Shown one piece after another: positions 27,019-36,222 of a DNA stretch of 64,000 bases (the stretch's first letter is position 1; the number at the start of each line of letters is the position of its first letter). Below the pieces are notes generated by a model. That model was given only the letters and a program-made list of their open reading frames with translations. It was not told the origin of the DNA and made no database searches. A program made the translations under genes and the position numbers. Source of the stretch: Armatimonadota bacterium (GTDB taxonomy: Bacteria > Armatimonadota > Zipacnadia > Zipacnadales > JABUFB01); assembly GCA_013314775.1 (NCBI GenBank), contig JABUFB010000008.1, forward strand, positions 186,001-250,000, given 5' to 3'.

Positions 27019-27486
27019 CAGGGCCGCACCCGCATCGGTCCGGAGTAAGCCCCGGGCTTTGCGGCATTCCTGCGTCGGCCGGTCGCTCGCCTGAGCGCGT
27101 CCAAGTCTCCCGGGTGGGCCTTTGGTCTCGCAGCCTGCGAAGCAAGCGTCAGCCTATGGCCACGGGTGGAGTGAAGCGAAAGGGAACTCGTGGACCAGGA
27201 GACGCCTTCGCCCTTTCGAGCCCTCCCGATGGGCCGCACAATGCAGTATCGGCCGGCGCGGTCGTGTGGCCCTTTTCAGGGCTCTGCGGCCTTTTTCGAG
27301 GCGTCTTCCGGGGCTGTGTCCTGCCCTGGGGGGCGCCCCCCCTGGCTCATTCGTGCCGCCGGGTGACTGGCGCGATTCCACAGTTTCGTGTATCATACGG
27401 ACATGCGAGTCCCGCGCAGGCAAGCGCCTCTGGCGTTGCTGCGGGGGACTCTTTGACTGAAGAAAGGACGGAATCAAATCACGCGT
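27019..27486. other. 468-base intergenic region before fabI
   Basis: No gene is supported. The stretch is G/C-rich and contains the palindromic run GGGGGGCGCCCCCC near 27328 and a TATCAT box at 27393 that could be a -10 element for fabI. No RNase P RNA, tmRNA, SRP RNA or riboswitch core was recognised. Confidence 0.3.
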
Positions 27487-28242
27487 ATGTTGACAGGGAA
27501 GAAGGGCGTCATCTACGGAATCCGAAGTCCACGGTCCATCGGCTGGACCATCGCCCAGTTTGCGCACAAGCATGGTGCTGAACTTTGCCTCAGTTACCGG
27601 GGGGAGCGCGAGCAGCGCCGCGCCGAGCAGTTGTCCGAAGAGCTCGGCGGCGCCATGATCGCTCCCTGCGACGTCACCTGCGACCAAGAGATCGCTGCCC
27701 TTTATGACAAGCTCGGGCAGGAGTGGGATAGCCTGGATTTCATCGTCCACAGCGTGGCTTTCGCGCGGACTGAGGACATGGAAGCCGGCATGGTCGGCAC
27801 CACGCGCGAGGGCTTCTCACTGATGAACGAGATCAGTGCCCATTCGCTCATCGCCGTGACCCGTCCGGCGGTGCCGCTCATGGTCAATGGCGGCAGCATC
27901 GTCTCGATGACTTACATGGCCAGCGAGCGCGTTGTGCCCTCCTATGGCCCGATGGGCGCGGCGAAGGCGGCGCTGGAGTGCATCACCATGTATCTTGCGT
28001 CGGAGCTTGGCCCGAAGGGCATCCGCTGTAATTGCCTGTCCCCTGGCCCCATCAGCACCCCCGCCGCTCGGGGTATCCCTCAGTTCACCAATCTCCTGCG
28101 GGGCGTGGAGAATTGCGCCCCGCTGCACCGAAATGTGACGTTGGAGGAGGTCGCGAACGCCGCGGTCTTCCTGCTCAGCGACATGTCCAGCGCCATCACG
28201 GGTGAGATCCTCCACGTCGACTGCGGCATGCACGTGGCGTAG
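27487..28242 (+). CDS. fabI: Enoyl-[acyl-carrier-protein] reductase, FabI type
   Basis: A 251-residue NADH-dependent SDR enzyme that carries out the last reduction of each fatty-acid elongation round. The FabI nucleotide start GIRSPRSIGWTIAQ (11-24) differs from ordinary SDRs, and the active site is Y143 plus Y153-x6-K160 in SYGPMGAAK. The segment MASERVVPSYGPMGAAKAA aligns with the E. coli region, and the C-terminal SSAITGEILHVDCG is typical. Length fits FabI (256-262). No strong ribosome site lies at the usual distance from the ATG. It is followed by a hairpin before the Bat operon. Confidence 0.95.
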   Translation: MLTGKKGVIYGIRSPRSIGWTIAQFAHKHGAELCLSYRGEREQRRAEQLSEELGGAMIAPCDVTCDQEIAALYDKLGQEWDSLDFIVHSVAFARTEDMEAGMVGTTREGFSLMNEISAHSLIAVTRPAVPLMVNGGSIVSMTYMASERVVPSYGPMGAAKAALECITMYLASELGPKGIRCNCLSPGPISTPAARGIPQFTNLLRGVENCAPLHRNVTLEEVANAAVFLLSDMSSAITGEILHVDCGMHVA

Positions 28243-28267
28243 TCTACTTATTTCGGCACGGCCCGAC

Positions 28268-28300
28268 TGCTCCCGGTGCGTCTTCCGACTGCCGGGAGCA
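28268..28300 (+). terminator. Hairpin after fabI
   Basis: TGCTCCCGG and CCGGGAGCA form a perfect 9-bp stem with a 15-base loop, 25 bases past the fabI stop. No T-run follows, so termination strength is uncertain. Confidence 0.5.
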
Positions 28301-28376
28301 ATTCGCGGCCCCCGCGCGTTTATGACATGCGTGTCGGCCAGTTCGCAGGCCACTCTATCCGCGTGAGGTAGCAAGG

Positions 28377-29447
28377 GTGGACGCTCGCATCAGTGAACTG
28401 AATGAACATATCGCAAAGGAATCCCAGTTTGTGCGCGCGCTGCGGGACCAGATGGCGCGGGTCATTGTTGGCCAGACTGACCTGATCGACAGGCTCATCC
28501 TGGCACTTCTCGCTAACGGGCACGTTCTTGTCGAGGGCGTGCCCGGTCTTGCAAAAACTCTCGCCGTGCGGACCCTCGCCGGGGCCATCGACACCGGCTT
28601 CCAGCGCCTGCAGTTCACTCCGGACCTTCTCCCCGCGGACATCGTCGGCACGATGGTGTATGACGAGCGCTCTCGTGACTTCTTCGTGAAGAAAGGCCCG
28701 ATCTTCTCCAACCTTATCCTGGCCGACGAGATAAACCGCGCACCGGCCAAGGTCCAGAGCGCCCTGCTCGAAGCCATGCAGGAGCGCCAGGTGACCATCG
28801 GCGGGGAGACTTTCCGTCTGGATGAGCCCTTCCTCGTGCTGGCCACCCAGAACCCCATCGAGCAGGAGGGCACTTACCCCTTGCCTGAAGCCCAGGTGGA
28901 CCGCTTCATGCTCAAAGTCCGGGTGGGGTACCCGGATAAGAGCGAAGAACTGGGCATCCTCCGACGCTGGGCGCGCGCAGAGGGTCCCCGAGCGGAGATC
29001 GTGTGCGAACCGGGGGACATCCTGCGAGCGCGACAGGTTATCCACGAGATTTATATGGATGAGCGCATCGAACAGTACATCGTGGACCTGGTCTGCGCCA
29101 CCCGTGATCCTCGCGGAGCCGCTCAGGATGCCCGAGCCCGCTTGCGCGCCAGGGTCGATCTGACGCTGGAGCAACGCCGGGCGTGGGAAGAGAGTATTCA
29201 GACCCTCGAGAATTGCGATGCTCTCATCGACTACGGCGCTTCGCCCCGCGCTACGATCTATCTCGCGGTCACAGCCCGCGCACATGCTTTCATGGAAGGC
29301 CGCGGGTATGTGGTTCCGGATGACGTGCTGGCGGTCGGCCCGGATGTCCTGCGCCACCGCATTCTGCTTTCGTATGAGGCGGAGGCCGAGGACCTCACCA
29401 GCGAGGACCTGGTGGACCGGATCTTCAAGACGGTGGAGAGCCCCTAG
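28377..29447 (+). CDS. MoxR family AAA+ ATPase
   Basis: A 356-residue chaperone-like AAA+ ATPase, first gene of a Bat-type operon. Walker A is EGVPGLAKT (near 52), Walker B is LILADEINRAP (near 120), the sensor region is ATQNPIEQEGTYPLPEAQ-like and the arginine finger lies after DRFMLKV. MoxR proteins usually act with VWA-domain partners, and two VWA proteins plus a DUF58 protein follow. GTG start. Length is slightly above the usual 310-340 because of an N-terminal helix. Confidence 0.94.
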   Translation: MDARISELNEHIAKESQFVRALRDQMARVIVGQTDLIDRLILALLANGHVLVEGVPGLAKTLAVRTLAGAIDTGFQRLQFTPDLLPADIVGTMVYDERSRDFFVKKGPIFSNLILADEINRAPAKVQSALLEAMQERQVTIGGETFRLDEPFLVLATQNPIEQEGTYPLPEAQVDRFMLKVRVGYPDKSEELGILRRWARAEGPRAEIVCEPGDILRARQVIHEIYMDERIEQYIVDLVCATRDPRGAAQDARARLRARVDLTLEQRRAWEESIQTLENCDALIDYGASPRATIYLAVTARAHAFMEGRGYVVPDDVLAVGPDVLRHRILLSYEAEAEDLTSEDLVDRIFKTVESP

Positions 29448-29668
29448 GGCAAGGGCGACCCGCTGCCTTCCGTTGCGCGGGGCATGCGACTCGCCTGCCA
29501 GCCGTCTGCCTTTCGTCGCGTTGAGGAGGCGTTCCGCCTGTCGGCCGTTGGTCGCTGTCGTAGCCGACCTGAGGGGCCGCATAGGCGAAGCGCCTCGGTC
29601 AAGAAGCGCCGAACCTATCCAGCCCTGCTGTGCCCTGTGCCTTTGACGCCCTCCAGGAAGGATCGACC

Positions 29669-30550
29669 GTGGATCAGGCTGACATTCTCCGCAGCGTGCG
29701 GCGAATCGAGATCCGCACCGATCGGCTCACCACCGATCTGTTTGCGGGCGGCTACCATTCGGTCTTCAAGGGGTTGGGCCTGGAGTTCAATGAAGTCCGC
29801 GAGTACACTCCTGGCGACGACATCCGCAGCATCGACTGGAATGTGACCGCTCGCACGGGCAGCCCGCACGTCAAGAGTTTCGTCGAGGAGCGCGAACTCA
29901 CCGTCGTTCTCGTGGTGGACGCCAGCGCCAGCCTGGATTTCGGCTCCCAGCAGCGCACAAAGGCCGAAACCGCGGCAGAAGTCTGTGCCCTCTTGGCATT
30001 CTCGGCCACCAAGAACCATGACAAGGTCGGCCTCGTCATGTTCACGGACGATGTTGAGCTCTATCTGCCGCCGCGCAAGGGTCGCCGGCAAGTCTTGCGG
30101 GTCATCCGCGAGGTCCTCTATTTCCAGCGCAGGAGCCCTGGCACCAACCTGCGCAACGCCCTGGAGCACGTCTCGCGCACTCTCACCCGCCGCGCCGTGG
30201 TCTTTGTTGTCTCGGACTTTCAGGACGTCGGCTACCTGGATGCTCTGACTATTCTTGAGCGGCGGCACGACGTGATCGCGGTGGACTTGTATGACCCGCG
30301 TGAACGCGGGCTGTGCAATGTCGGGCTGGTCGAGTTGGAGGACGCCGAGACAGGCCGCCTCACACTGGTTGATACTTCGGCACCGGGGTTTCTCCGCCGC
30401 CACGCAGCCCGCGCGGAGGCTGAAGCCGCGGCACGCCGCGAGCGCTTCCTGTCCCGGGGCATCGACCTCGTCCCGATCACCACAGAGCAAACGCCGGTCG
30501 ATCCGCTCGTCGCGTTTTTCGAACGCCGACGCAAGCGGCTGCGTCACTGA
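29669..30550 (+). CDS. DUF58 domain protein with VWA-like fold
   Basis: A 293-residue cytoplasmic protein. GTG 29669 is chosen because GGAAGG lies seven bases upstream; the frame is open further back but without a ribosome site. The DUF58 signature EFNEVREYTPGDDIRSIDWN is at about 38-57, followed by a VWA-like metal site DASAS near 88. DUF58 proteins are regular partners of MoxR. A 221-base gap separates it from moxR, unusually long for this operon, and contains small repeats of the AGGCG-n3-CGCCT type. Confidence 0.93.
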   Translation: MDQADILRSVRRIEIRTDRLTTDLFAGGYHSVFKGLGLEFNEVREYTPGDDIRSIDWNVTARTGSPHVKSFVEERELTVVLVVDASASLDFGSQQRTKAETAAEVCALLAFSATKNHDKVGLVMFTDDVELYLPPRKGRRQVLRVIREVLYFQRRSPGTNLRNALEHVSRTLTRRAVVFVVSDFQDVGYLDALTILERRHDVIAVDLYDPRERGLCNVGLVELEDAETGRLTLVDTSAPGFLRRHAARAEAEAAARRERFLSRGIDLVPITTEQTPVDPLVAFFERRRKRLRH

Positions 30551-30556
30551 TTCACC

Positions 30557-31531
30557 ATGACAGTCCCCAGGCTCCTGGTCATCAGCTTGCTGTTCGTCCT
30601 GGCGTCCGACCCGGCGCTGCCCCCTCGCGCGCTTGCAGCCGAAGACCTGTCCGGCGTCCAGGTGACTGCAACGTTGGACAAGGACCGAATTACCATCGGC
30701 GACGTGTTCGGTTACGAGATCCGCATCACCGCGCCAAAAGGCGCGCGCATTGACACGCCGGACCTCGCTGAGAAGCTTGCGCCCCTCGAGGTCCGTGACC
30801 TCAAGCGAACCGACGAAACCAGCAAAGACAAGCTCAATGTGACGCTGGCGTACAGGCTGCAGGTCTTCGAAGTGGGGAAGAGGACCATCAGCGGTCTGGA
30901 GATTCCGTGCAGTCTCCCTGGCAAGGAGAAAGCCGCGCAGGCACGCGTTCCGGGGGTGACTCTTCAGGTTGCCGGCGTCGTGCCTCCCGATGCCAAAGAC
31001 ATCCAGGATATTCGCGACCCGGTACCGATCCGCATGAGACGATCCGATTGGCTGCTTGCGGCCCTGATTGCCGCTCTGCTGGTCGCGGTGCTGGTTGTCC
31101 TGGGACTGTGGATGGCACGGCGTCTGCGCGATCGCCGCCGGCGTCCGGAGCCGCCCAAGGTCGTCACCGCGCAGTCCTGGGCATTGTCTCGTCTGGCCGA
31201 GCTGGAGCGACGCAATCTTCCCGCACTCGATGACTGCCCCGGGCACTATGCGGAGTTGGTGGAAATACTGCGCGAGTTTGTTGAGGCGCGATATGATCTG
31301 CCCGCCAACGAGGGCACGACCGCAAGCCTGCTGCGCGATTTGTGGCGGGCAGGCGCCGATCCGGGCTTCGTGCAGCCCCTGATGGCGGTGCTGAGAGAAG
31401 CCGACCGCGTGCGCTTCGGTCGTATTCCCGTGGGTCCTGCAGACGCCGGCACGGCCCTGGCGACCGCGCGCGAAGCTATCTGGATCGCCGGAGCTTCAGA
31501 CCCGAAACCTGAAGAGGAGGACGCGGGTTGA
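30557..31531 (+). CDS. Membrane-anchored BatD/DUF4381-like protein
   Basis: A 324-residue protein with a signal peptide (about 1-27, ending ALAA), an Ig-like BatD-type domain (VQVTATLDKDRITIGDVFGY onwards to about 150), one membrane helix (170-192) and a cytoplasmic helical domain with the FVEARYDLPANEGTTASLL pattern. The same pattern recurs in the C-terminus of the large BatD protein at 34483, so this may be a short paralogue. It sits between DUF58 and the first VWA protein and overlaps the latter. Confidence 0.8.
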   Translation: MTVPRLLVISLLFVLASDPALPPRALAAEDLSGVQVTATLDKDRITIGDVFGYEIRITAPKGARIDTPDLAEKLAPLEVRDLKRTDETSKDKLNVTLAYRLQVFEVGKRTISGLEIPCSLPGKEKAAQARVPGVTLQVAGVVPPDAKDIQDIRDPVPIRMRRSDWLLAALIAALLVAVLVVLGLWMARRLRDRRRRPEPPKVVTAQSWALSRLAELERRNLPALDDCPGHYAELVEILREFVEARYDLPANEGTTASLLRDLWRAGADPGFVQPLMAVLREADRVRFGRIPVGPADAGTALATAREAIWIAGASDPKPEEEDAG

Positions 31532-32535
31532 TGTTCTTCGCTTCTCCCTGGGCATTTTTCGGGCTGCTCGCGGTGCCTCTGCTAGTCTGGCGGGCCTTGC
31601 GCCCTTACCGCAACCGCCAAAGCGGTATCAGTTTCTCCAGCGTCGCGGACTTGAGCGACGGCGTCTCCCTTCGCGGGATCCTGTCGGCGAGTGTGCCGTG
31701 GATCAAGATTGCGGCCTTGATCTTGCTCATTATTGCTCTTGCGCGCCCGCAGCGGCCGGCTTCTGTGGACAAGGAGTCGAGTCAGGGGATCGACATCATG
31801 CTCGCCCTGGATATCTCCGGGAGCATGCTTGCGGAAGACTTCAAACCCAAGAACCGCTTTGTGGTCGCCCGGGAGACCCTGGAACGTTTCGCACTCCAGA
31901 CCGTGAATGACCGCCTGGGCCTGGTGATCTTCGCCGGACAGGCTTTCACCCAGTGTCCTCTGACATTGGACAATGAGATGGTCGCTGAACTGGTCCGTGG
32001 AGTGGAGCAGGGGATCATACAAGACGGCACGGCCATCGGCATGGCCATCGCCACTTCGGCCCACCGTCTGCGAAACTCCAAGGCAAAGAGCCGCGTCATT
32101 ATCCTCATGACGGATGGGGTCAATAACAGTGGGAAAATCGACCCCATCACTGCAGCACGTGCGGCGGCGGCTCTCGGGATCCGCATCTACACGGTGGGTG
32201 TCGGCAAAAAGGGCGGAGCACCCATCCCCATCGGGGACGGACTGTTCGGGAAACGCTACCTGACCAATCCTGACGGAACCCTTCAGATGACAGACATTGA
32301 TGAAGAATCTCTGCGCAAAGTTGCACAGATCACCAACGGCAAGTACTACCGAGCTACAGACGCCACAGCCCTGCAGTCGATCTACAATGAGATTCGCGCC
32401 ATGGAAAAGAGCAAGTTCGAGCTGAAGAAGCGGCGCCCGGTGGTGGAGGAGTTCACGCGCTTCCTTTGGCCCGGCGTTGTTCTTCTTGTGATGTGCATTC
32501 TGCTGGAGGAAGTGTTCGCGCGAAGGACGCCCTGA
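31531..32535 (+). CDS. batA: VWA domain protein, BatA type
   Basis: A 334-residue inner-membrane protein with two N-terminal helices (about 8-20 and 55-72), a von Willebrand A domain (88-290) and a C-terminal helix. The MIDAS motif DISGS (in LALDISGSMLAED), the threonine in QDGTAIGMA and the aspartate in LMTDGVNNSG are all present, so metal binding is likely intact. ATG at 31531 overlaps the previous stop by one base; TTG at 31528 in a TTGA overlap is an equal alternative, and GAGGAGG favours it slightly. Expected to form a complex with MoxR and the neighbouring Bat proteins. Confidence 0.92.
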   Translation: MFFASPWAFFGLLAVPLLVWRALRPYRNRQSGISFSSVADLSDGVSLRGILSASVPWIKIAALILLIIALARPQRPASVDKESSQGIDIMLALDISGSMLAEDFKPKNRFVVARETLERFALQTVNDRLGLVIFAGQAFTQCPLTLDNEMVAELVRGVEQGIIQDGTAIGMAIATSAHRLRNSKAKSRVIILMTDGVNNSGKIDPITAARAAAALGIRIYTVGVGKKGGAPIPIGDGLFGKRYLTNPDGTLQMTDIDEESLRKVAQITNGKYYRATDATALQSIYNEIRAMEKSKFELKKRRPVVEEFTRFLWPGVVLLVMCILLEEVFARRTP

Positions 32536-32538
32536 CCT

Positions 32539-33648
32539 ATGCACGGGTATTTCACGTGGAACAACCCGGCCGTCCTGCAGCTTCTGTGGTTTGCCCTGTT
32601 GCTGGTGTGGATAGTCTTCCGCGCCGCCGGCAAACGCCAGGCAGCCCTGGGCGCCTTCCTGCAGGACAGGTTCCGCCCGGCAGACTGGCGCTGGCACCGA
32701 CGTCTTCGTTTGCTCAAGGGGCTCCTGTTGGTGGCCGCGATGTGTCTGCTCGTGATCGCCGCGGCTCGTCCCAAGCTGGGCACGGAGGTCCAGAAGATCC
32801 CCGCTCGCGGTGCAGACGTGGTTTTCATCCTGGATACCAGCGACAGCATGCTGGCCCAGGATGTGAAGCCCAGCCGCCTGGAGGCGGCCAAACAGGCGGC
32901 ACTGGCGCTGATAAACCGGCTTCAGGGCGACCGCATCGGCATCGTGGTGTTTGCCGGCAGCGCGTACATGTACTCGCCGCTCACCATCGACCCGGATGCG
33001 GCCGCGATGTTCGTGACCAGCATCGAACGCGGCTCCGCGCCTGCTCCCGGAACTGCCCTGGGGGGGGCACTGGCGTCCGCGGTGCGCCTTCTGGAAAAGG
33101 CCGAGTACAAGTACCGGGCCATCGTGTTGTTTAGCGATGGCGAGGACCACGAGGGCTTCACGCTCAATGACGTGAAGCAGGTGAGGGCGAAAGGCATCCA
33201 GATCCATGTTGTCGCGCTCGGGAGCACTGAAGGAGCCCCAATCCCGGTTGAGGAAGTCCAGAGGGAGAAAACGGACCCGGCTCGCGACCCACTGGGGATG
33301 TTCAGTGAACTGTTCGGCGATGATGATGGCCCCCGTACAGTGAAGTCGCGGTTCAAGCAGGACCGCAATGGCGAGATCGTGATCACGCGCATGAATGAGA
33401 AAGTGCTCGCGGAGATTGCGAAGGAGGGTGGCGGGGTCTTCGTTCGCAGTTCCGAGAGCGGGATCAACATCGACCGGGTCTATCAGGCCATCGCCAGCCT
33501 CGAAAGCGCTGAGGTTGGATCTTACCAGTTCACACGCTACGCCGAGCGTTTCCAGTGGCCACTCGGCCTGGCCGTCCTGCTTCTGGTCATCGAATCACTC
33601 CTACCGGCAGCACCCCGGCGCGGCCCACGGGAGCGCAATCATGTATAG
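32539..33648 (+). CDS. batB: VWA domain protein, BatB type
   Basis: A 369-residue membrane protein of the same design as BatA: two N-terminal helices, a VWA domain and a C-terminal helix. The MIDAS motif is DTSDS in ILDTSDSMLAQD, with LFSDGEDHEG as the later aspartate site. An extra loop after residue 235 (VEEVQREKTDPARDPLG) marks it as BatB-like. It begins 3 bases after batA. Two VWA proteins in tandem with a TPR protein are the hallmark of the Bacteroides aerotolerance (Bat) operon. Confidence 0.92.
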   Translation: MHGYFTWNNPAVLQLLWFALLLVWIVFRAAGKRQAALGAFLQDRFRPADWRWHRRLRLLKGLLLVAAMCLLVIAAARPKLGTEVQKIPARGADVVFILDTSDSMLAQDVKPSRLEAAKQAALALINRLQGDRIGIVVFAGSAYMYSPLTIDPDAAAMFVTSIERGSAPAPGTALGGALASAVRLLEKAEYKYRAIVLFSDGEDHEGFTLNDVKQVRAKGIQIHVVALGSTEGAPIPVEEVQREKTDPARDPLGMFSELFGDDDGPRTVKSRFKQDRNGEIVITRMNEKVLAEIAKEGGGVFVRSSESGINIDRVYQAIASLESAEVGSYQFTRYAERFQWPLGLAVLLLVIESLLPAAPRRGPRERNHV

Positions 33649-34444
33649 ATTGACCCGTTCAAAGCTGATCAGCCTGCTACCCGCGATGTTTGCGCTTATG
33701 CCCGTGCTCATGGGCATGTCCCTTCCAGGCGAATTTGCGAGGCTGGTGGAAGCCGGCAATCGCTTGTACAGTAAGGGTGAGTTCAAGTCTGCCCGCGAAA
33801 AGTATAACAAAGCTCTGGAGCTTGATCCCGAGAGCGCCGAAGCGGCCTTCAACGCCGCCGCCGCAGACTACCGACTCGGAGATTTCGACGGGGCACTGAA
33901 AGGCTTCTCGGAAGCGGCCAAGGCATCCGATGGAGAATTGGCGCGGTTCGCCCACTACAATGCCGGCAACGCTTGCTTTCGCCTGGGCAAGCTGGACGAA
34001 GCGATCGAGGCTTACAGGAAGGCCCTGACGCTGGACCCCACCGACGAGCGGGCCAAGTTCAACCTGGAGTTCGCCCAGCGCAAGCAGCAGCAACAGCAGC
34101 AGGGCGCCGGGGGCAAGCACGACAAGAAGGATCAGCAGAAGCAGGAAAAGCAGCCGGAGCAGAAGACTGACGCGGACAAGGAGAAGCAAGAAGGCCAGCA
34201 GTCGCAGGACCAGAGCGAGGACAAGGACGAGACGAAACCCGAAGACCAGCAAGGCGAAGATCAGCAAGGCCGGGACCAGCAAGACGCGGACAAGCAGCAG
34301 GATGCGGCCCGGGAGACCCGCCCGATGGACAAAGAACAAGCCGACCAATTGCTCAAGGCCCTGGCGCAGGAAGATGCGAACGTGCAGAAGATCATCCGCC
34401 GTGTACCCATGACCCCCCCTGCTCCCACGGATAAGGACTGGTAA
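33641..34444 (+). CDS. batC: TPR protein with acidic/glutamine-rich tail, BatC type
   Basis: A 267-residue exported protein starting inside the end of batB (8-base overlap). After a signal peptide come about three TPR units (NRLYSKGEFKSAREKYNKAL, then AHYNAGNACFRLGKLDEAIE). From residue 148 a low-complexity region of Gln, Lys, Glu and Asp (34085-34330) precedes a short conserved-looking end, QADQLLKALAQED. This matches BatC/BatE-like TPR proteins. The frame is open upstream of 33641, but that part is the shadow of batB. Confidence 0.88.
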   Translation: MYRLTRSKLISLLPAMFALMPVLMGMSLPGEFARLVEAGNRLYSKGEFKSAREKYNKALELDPESAEAAFNAAAADYRLGDFDGALKGFSEAAKASDGELARFAHYNAGNACFRLGKLDEAIEAYRKALTLDPTDERAKFNLEFAQRKQQQQQQGAGGKHDKKDQQKQEKQPEQKTDADKEKQEGQQSQDQSEDKDETKPEDQQGEDQQGRDQQDADKQQDAARETRPMDKEQADQLLKALAQEDANVQKIIRRVPMTPPAPTDKDW

Positions 34445-34482
34445 CTCTGCGGACCGCAAGCTCAACAGACTACCGCCCTTTC

Positions 34483-36222
34483 ATGGCGCTCGTGGCTTTG
34501 GTCGCGAGCACCTTGGCCGTGTGCTGCTTTCCGGCGCCAGGCTGGGCGGAGGCAACCATAGAGACCGACGTGAACCGTTTCTCGCTCTCCACGGATGATC
34601 TGCTGTACATGAGCGTAACAGTGAACAGCGACCCGTCTCAGGACGTGGAGGAACCTGAACTCGAGGAATCCCCCGATTTCGTTGTCATCGGCGTCCCCAG
34701 CCGGGAGAGCGGGTTTAGTCTCGTCAATATGAAGGGGACGAAGTACATCCGCAGGACGTATACCCTCCAGCCGCTTCGGGCGGGCGAACTCACGTTGCCG
34801 GTCGCCACCGCGGTCGTGGACGGGCAGCTGCTGCGCGCCAAGCCGATCACGGTCAGCGTCCAACGTGGCGCCGGCGGTGGCGCCCAGTCTGCCGGGCCTA
34901 CGCCCCAACCGGCGCCGTCAGGTTCAGGCGCAGTGCCTTTCGACAGTGATCAGGCTTTTGCCATCGTCCTGCGCGTCGAGCCCCGCGAGGCCTTCGTGAA
35001 CCAGCAGTTGACCGCCATCGTGGAATACTACACTGCCTACCGTCTACCGCATGGACCGGGCCAGGAAGCGCCGCATGCCGAAGGATTTGTCGCCGAGGCC
35101 CTTCCGGATCCCGATCCGGAATACGTCACCGTTGATGGTCGCCAGTACGTGCGTGCGACCCGCCGCTGGGCTCTCTTCCCTGCAACTCCCGGCAGCCACA
35201 CGATCAAGGCCGCACCCGAGGAACTGATGCTGCCCCCTGTGTACCAGCGCGAGGTTTTTGAAAGCAACCAGGTCCGCGTGTCGGTGAAACCGCTTCCGAC
35301 GCCCCCCGCGGGATTCAGCGGTGCGGTGGGGCAGTTCACAGTCCAGATCAGCGCCGACAAGCAGCGCGTGAAAGCCGGCGAAGGTCTCACGGTGCGTGCC
35401 ATCGTGGACGGAACCGGGAACATTCAGGCAGTCCGGGCGCCCGACCTCAAGGTGCCGGACTGGTGCAAGGTCTACCAGTCAGGCGAGAAACGCACTTCCG
35501 AGCCGCGCACACTGGGCGGCCGGCTGCTGCTGGGTGGACGAGCGGAATTCGAGTACCTCGTGGTGCCCCGTCGCGCGGGACAACTGGAGATTTCTGGCGC
35601 TAGCCTGCGGTACTTCGACCCCGCGGCTCGCGCATACAAGACCGCCCAGAGCGCTCCCGTTTCGGTGACGGTGACCGAAGGTGAGGTTATTGAGGAAGCG
35701 ACATCGGCTGCGGGGGATACCGCGCTGATGCACATCCACACCGACCGACCGCGTCTGCATGCACACCCGCCGCTGCCCTCGACGCCCGTGATCCCCACAG
35801 TGCTGACTGCCTGCGCTCTCGCGCTGGCAGGTTCCGCTGCGGTCAGGGTCAATCGGCAGCGGCGTCTGTCCGACCCCCAAGGCTTCCGGGCATCCGCCGC
35901 GGCAAGGCAGGCTCGGCGCTCACTTGCGTCTGCGGAGAAGCTCCGCGGCAATGCCGTGGTGGATGCGGTCGCGGAGACGGTCCGGCAGTACCTTGCCGAC
36001 CGCTTTGCTCTGCCCGCGACCGGCATCGCGCTCCAGGAGATCGCGTCCGAGTTGGAACGGCGCGGCCTGGCGTCTCCTGTCGTGGGGCGGGTCACCACGC
36101 TTCTATCGTCCTGCGGCGACATGCGCTTCGCCCCTGGGGGCGCCGCAACCTTGGAACCGGCGGCGCTTATTGACCAGGCCAAGGAACTGATCGACGCTCT
36201 TGAGAAGGCGATGGACCGATGA
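34483..36222 (+). CDS. batD: BatD-like multi-domain envelope protein
   Basis: A 579-residue exported protein with a signal peptide (ending WAEA), a row of three Ig-like beta domains (about 22-400; ETDVNRFSLSTDDLLYMSV begins the first), one membrane helix near 440-458 and a cytoplasmic helical domain with QYLADRFALPATG. This is the BatD layout (usually 550-620 residues). No clear ribosome site precedes the ATG. It overlaps the next gene by ATGA. Confidence 0.88.
   Translation: MALVALVASTLAVCCFPAPGWAEATIETDVNRFSLSTDDLLYMSVTVNSDPSQDVEEPELEESPDFVVIGVPSRESGFSLVNMKGTKYIRRTYTLQPLRAGELTLPVATAVVDGQLLRAKPITVSVQRGAGGGAQSAGPTPQPAPSGSGAVPFDSDQAFAIVLRVEPREAFVNQQLTAIVEYYTAYRLPHGPGQEAPHAEGFVAEALPDPDPEYVTVDGRQYVRATRRWALFPATPGSHTIKAAPEELMLPPVYQREVFESNQVRVSVKPLPTPPAGFSGAVGQFTVQISADKQRVKAGEGLTVRAIVDGTGNIQAVRAPDLKVPDWCKVYQSGEKRTSEPRTLGGRLLLGGRAEFEYLVVPRRAGQLEISGASLRYFDPAARAYKTAQSAPVSVTVTEGEVIEEATSAAGDTALMHIHTDRPRLHAHPPLPSTPVIPTVLTACALALAGSAAVRVNRQRRLSDPQGFRASAAARQARRSLASAEKLRGNAVVDAVAETVRQYLADRFALPATGIALQEIASELERRGLASPVVGRVTTLLSSCGDMRFAPGGAATLEPAALIDQAKELIDALEKAMDR

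Noticed and set aside
27019-27486. Possible structured RNA before fabI
   Set aside because: Checked by eye for RNase P, tmRNA, SRP RNA and common riboswitch cores; none matched.
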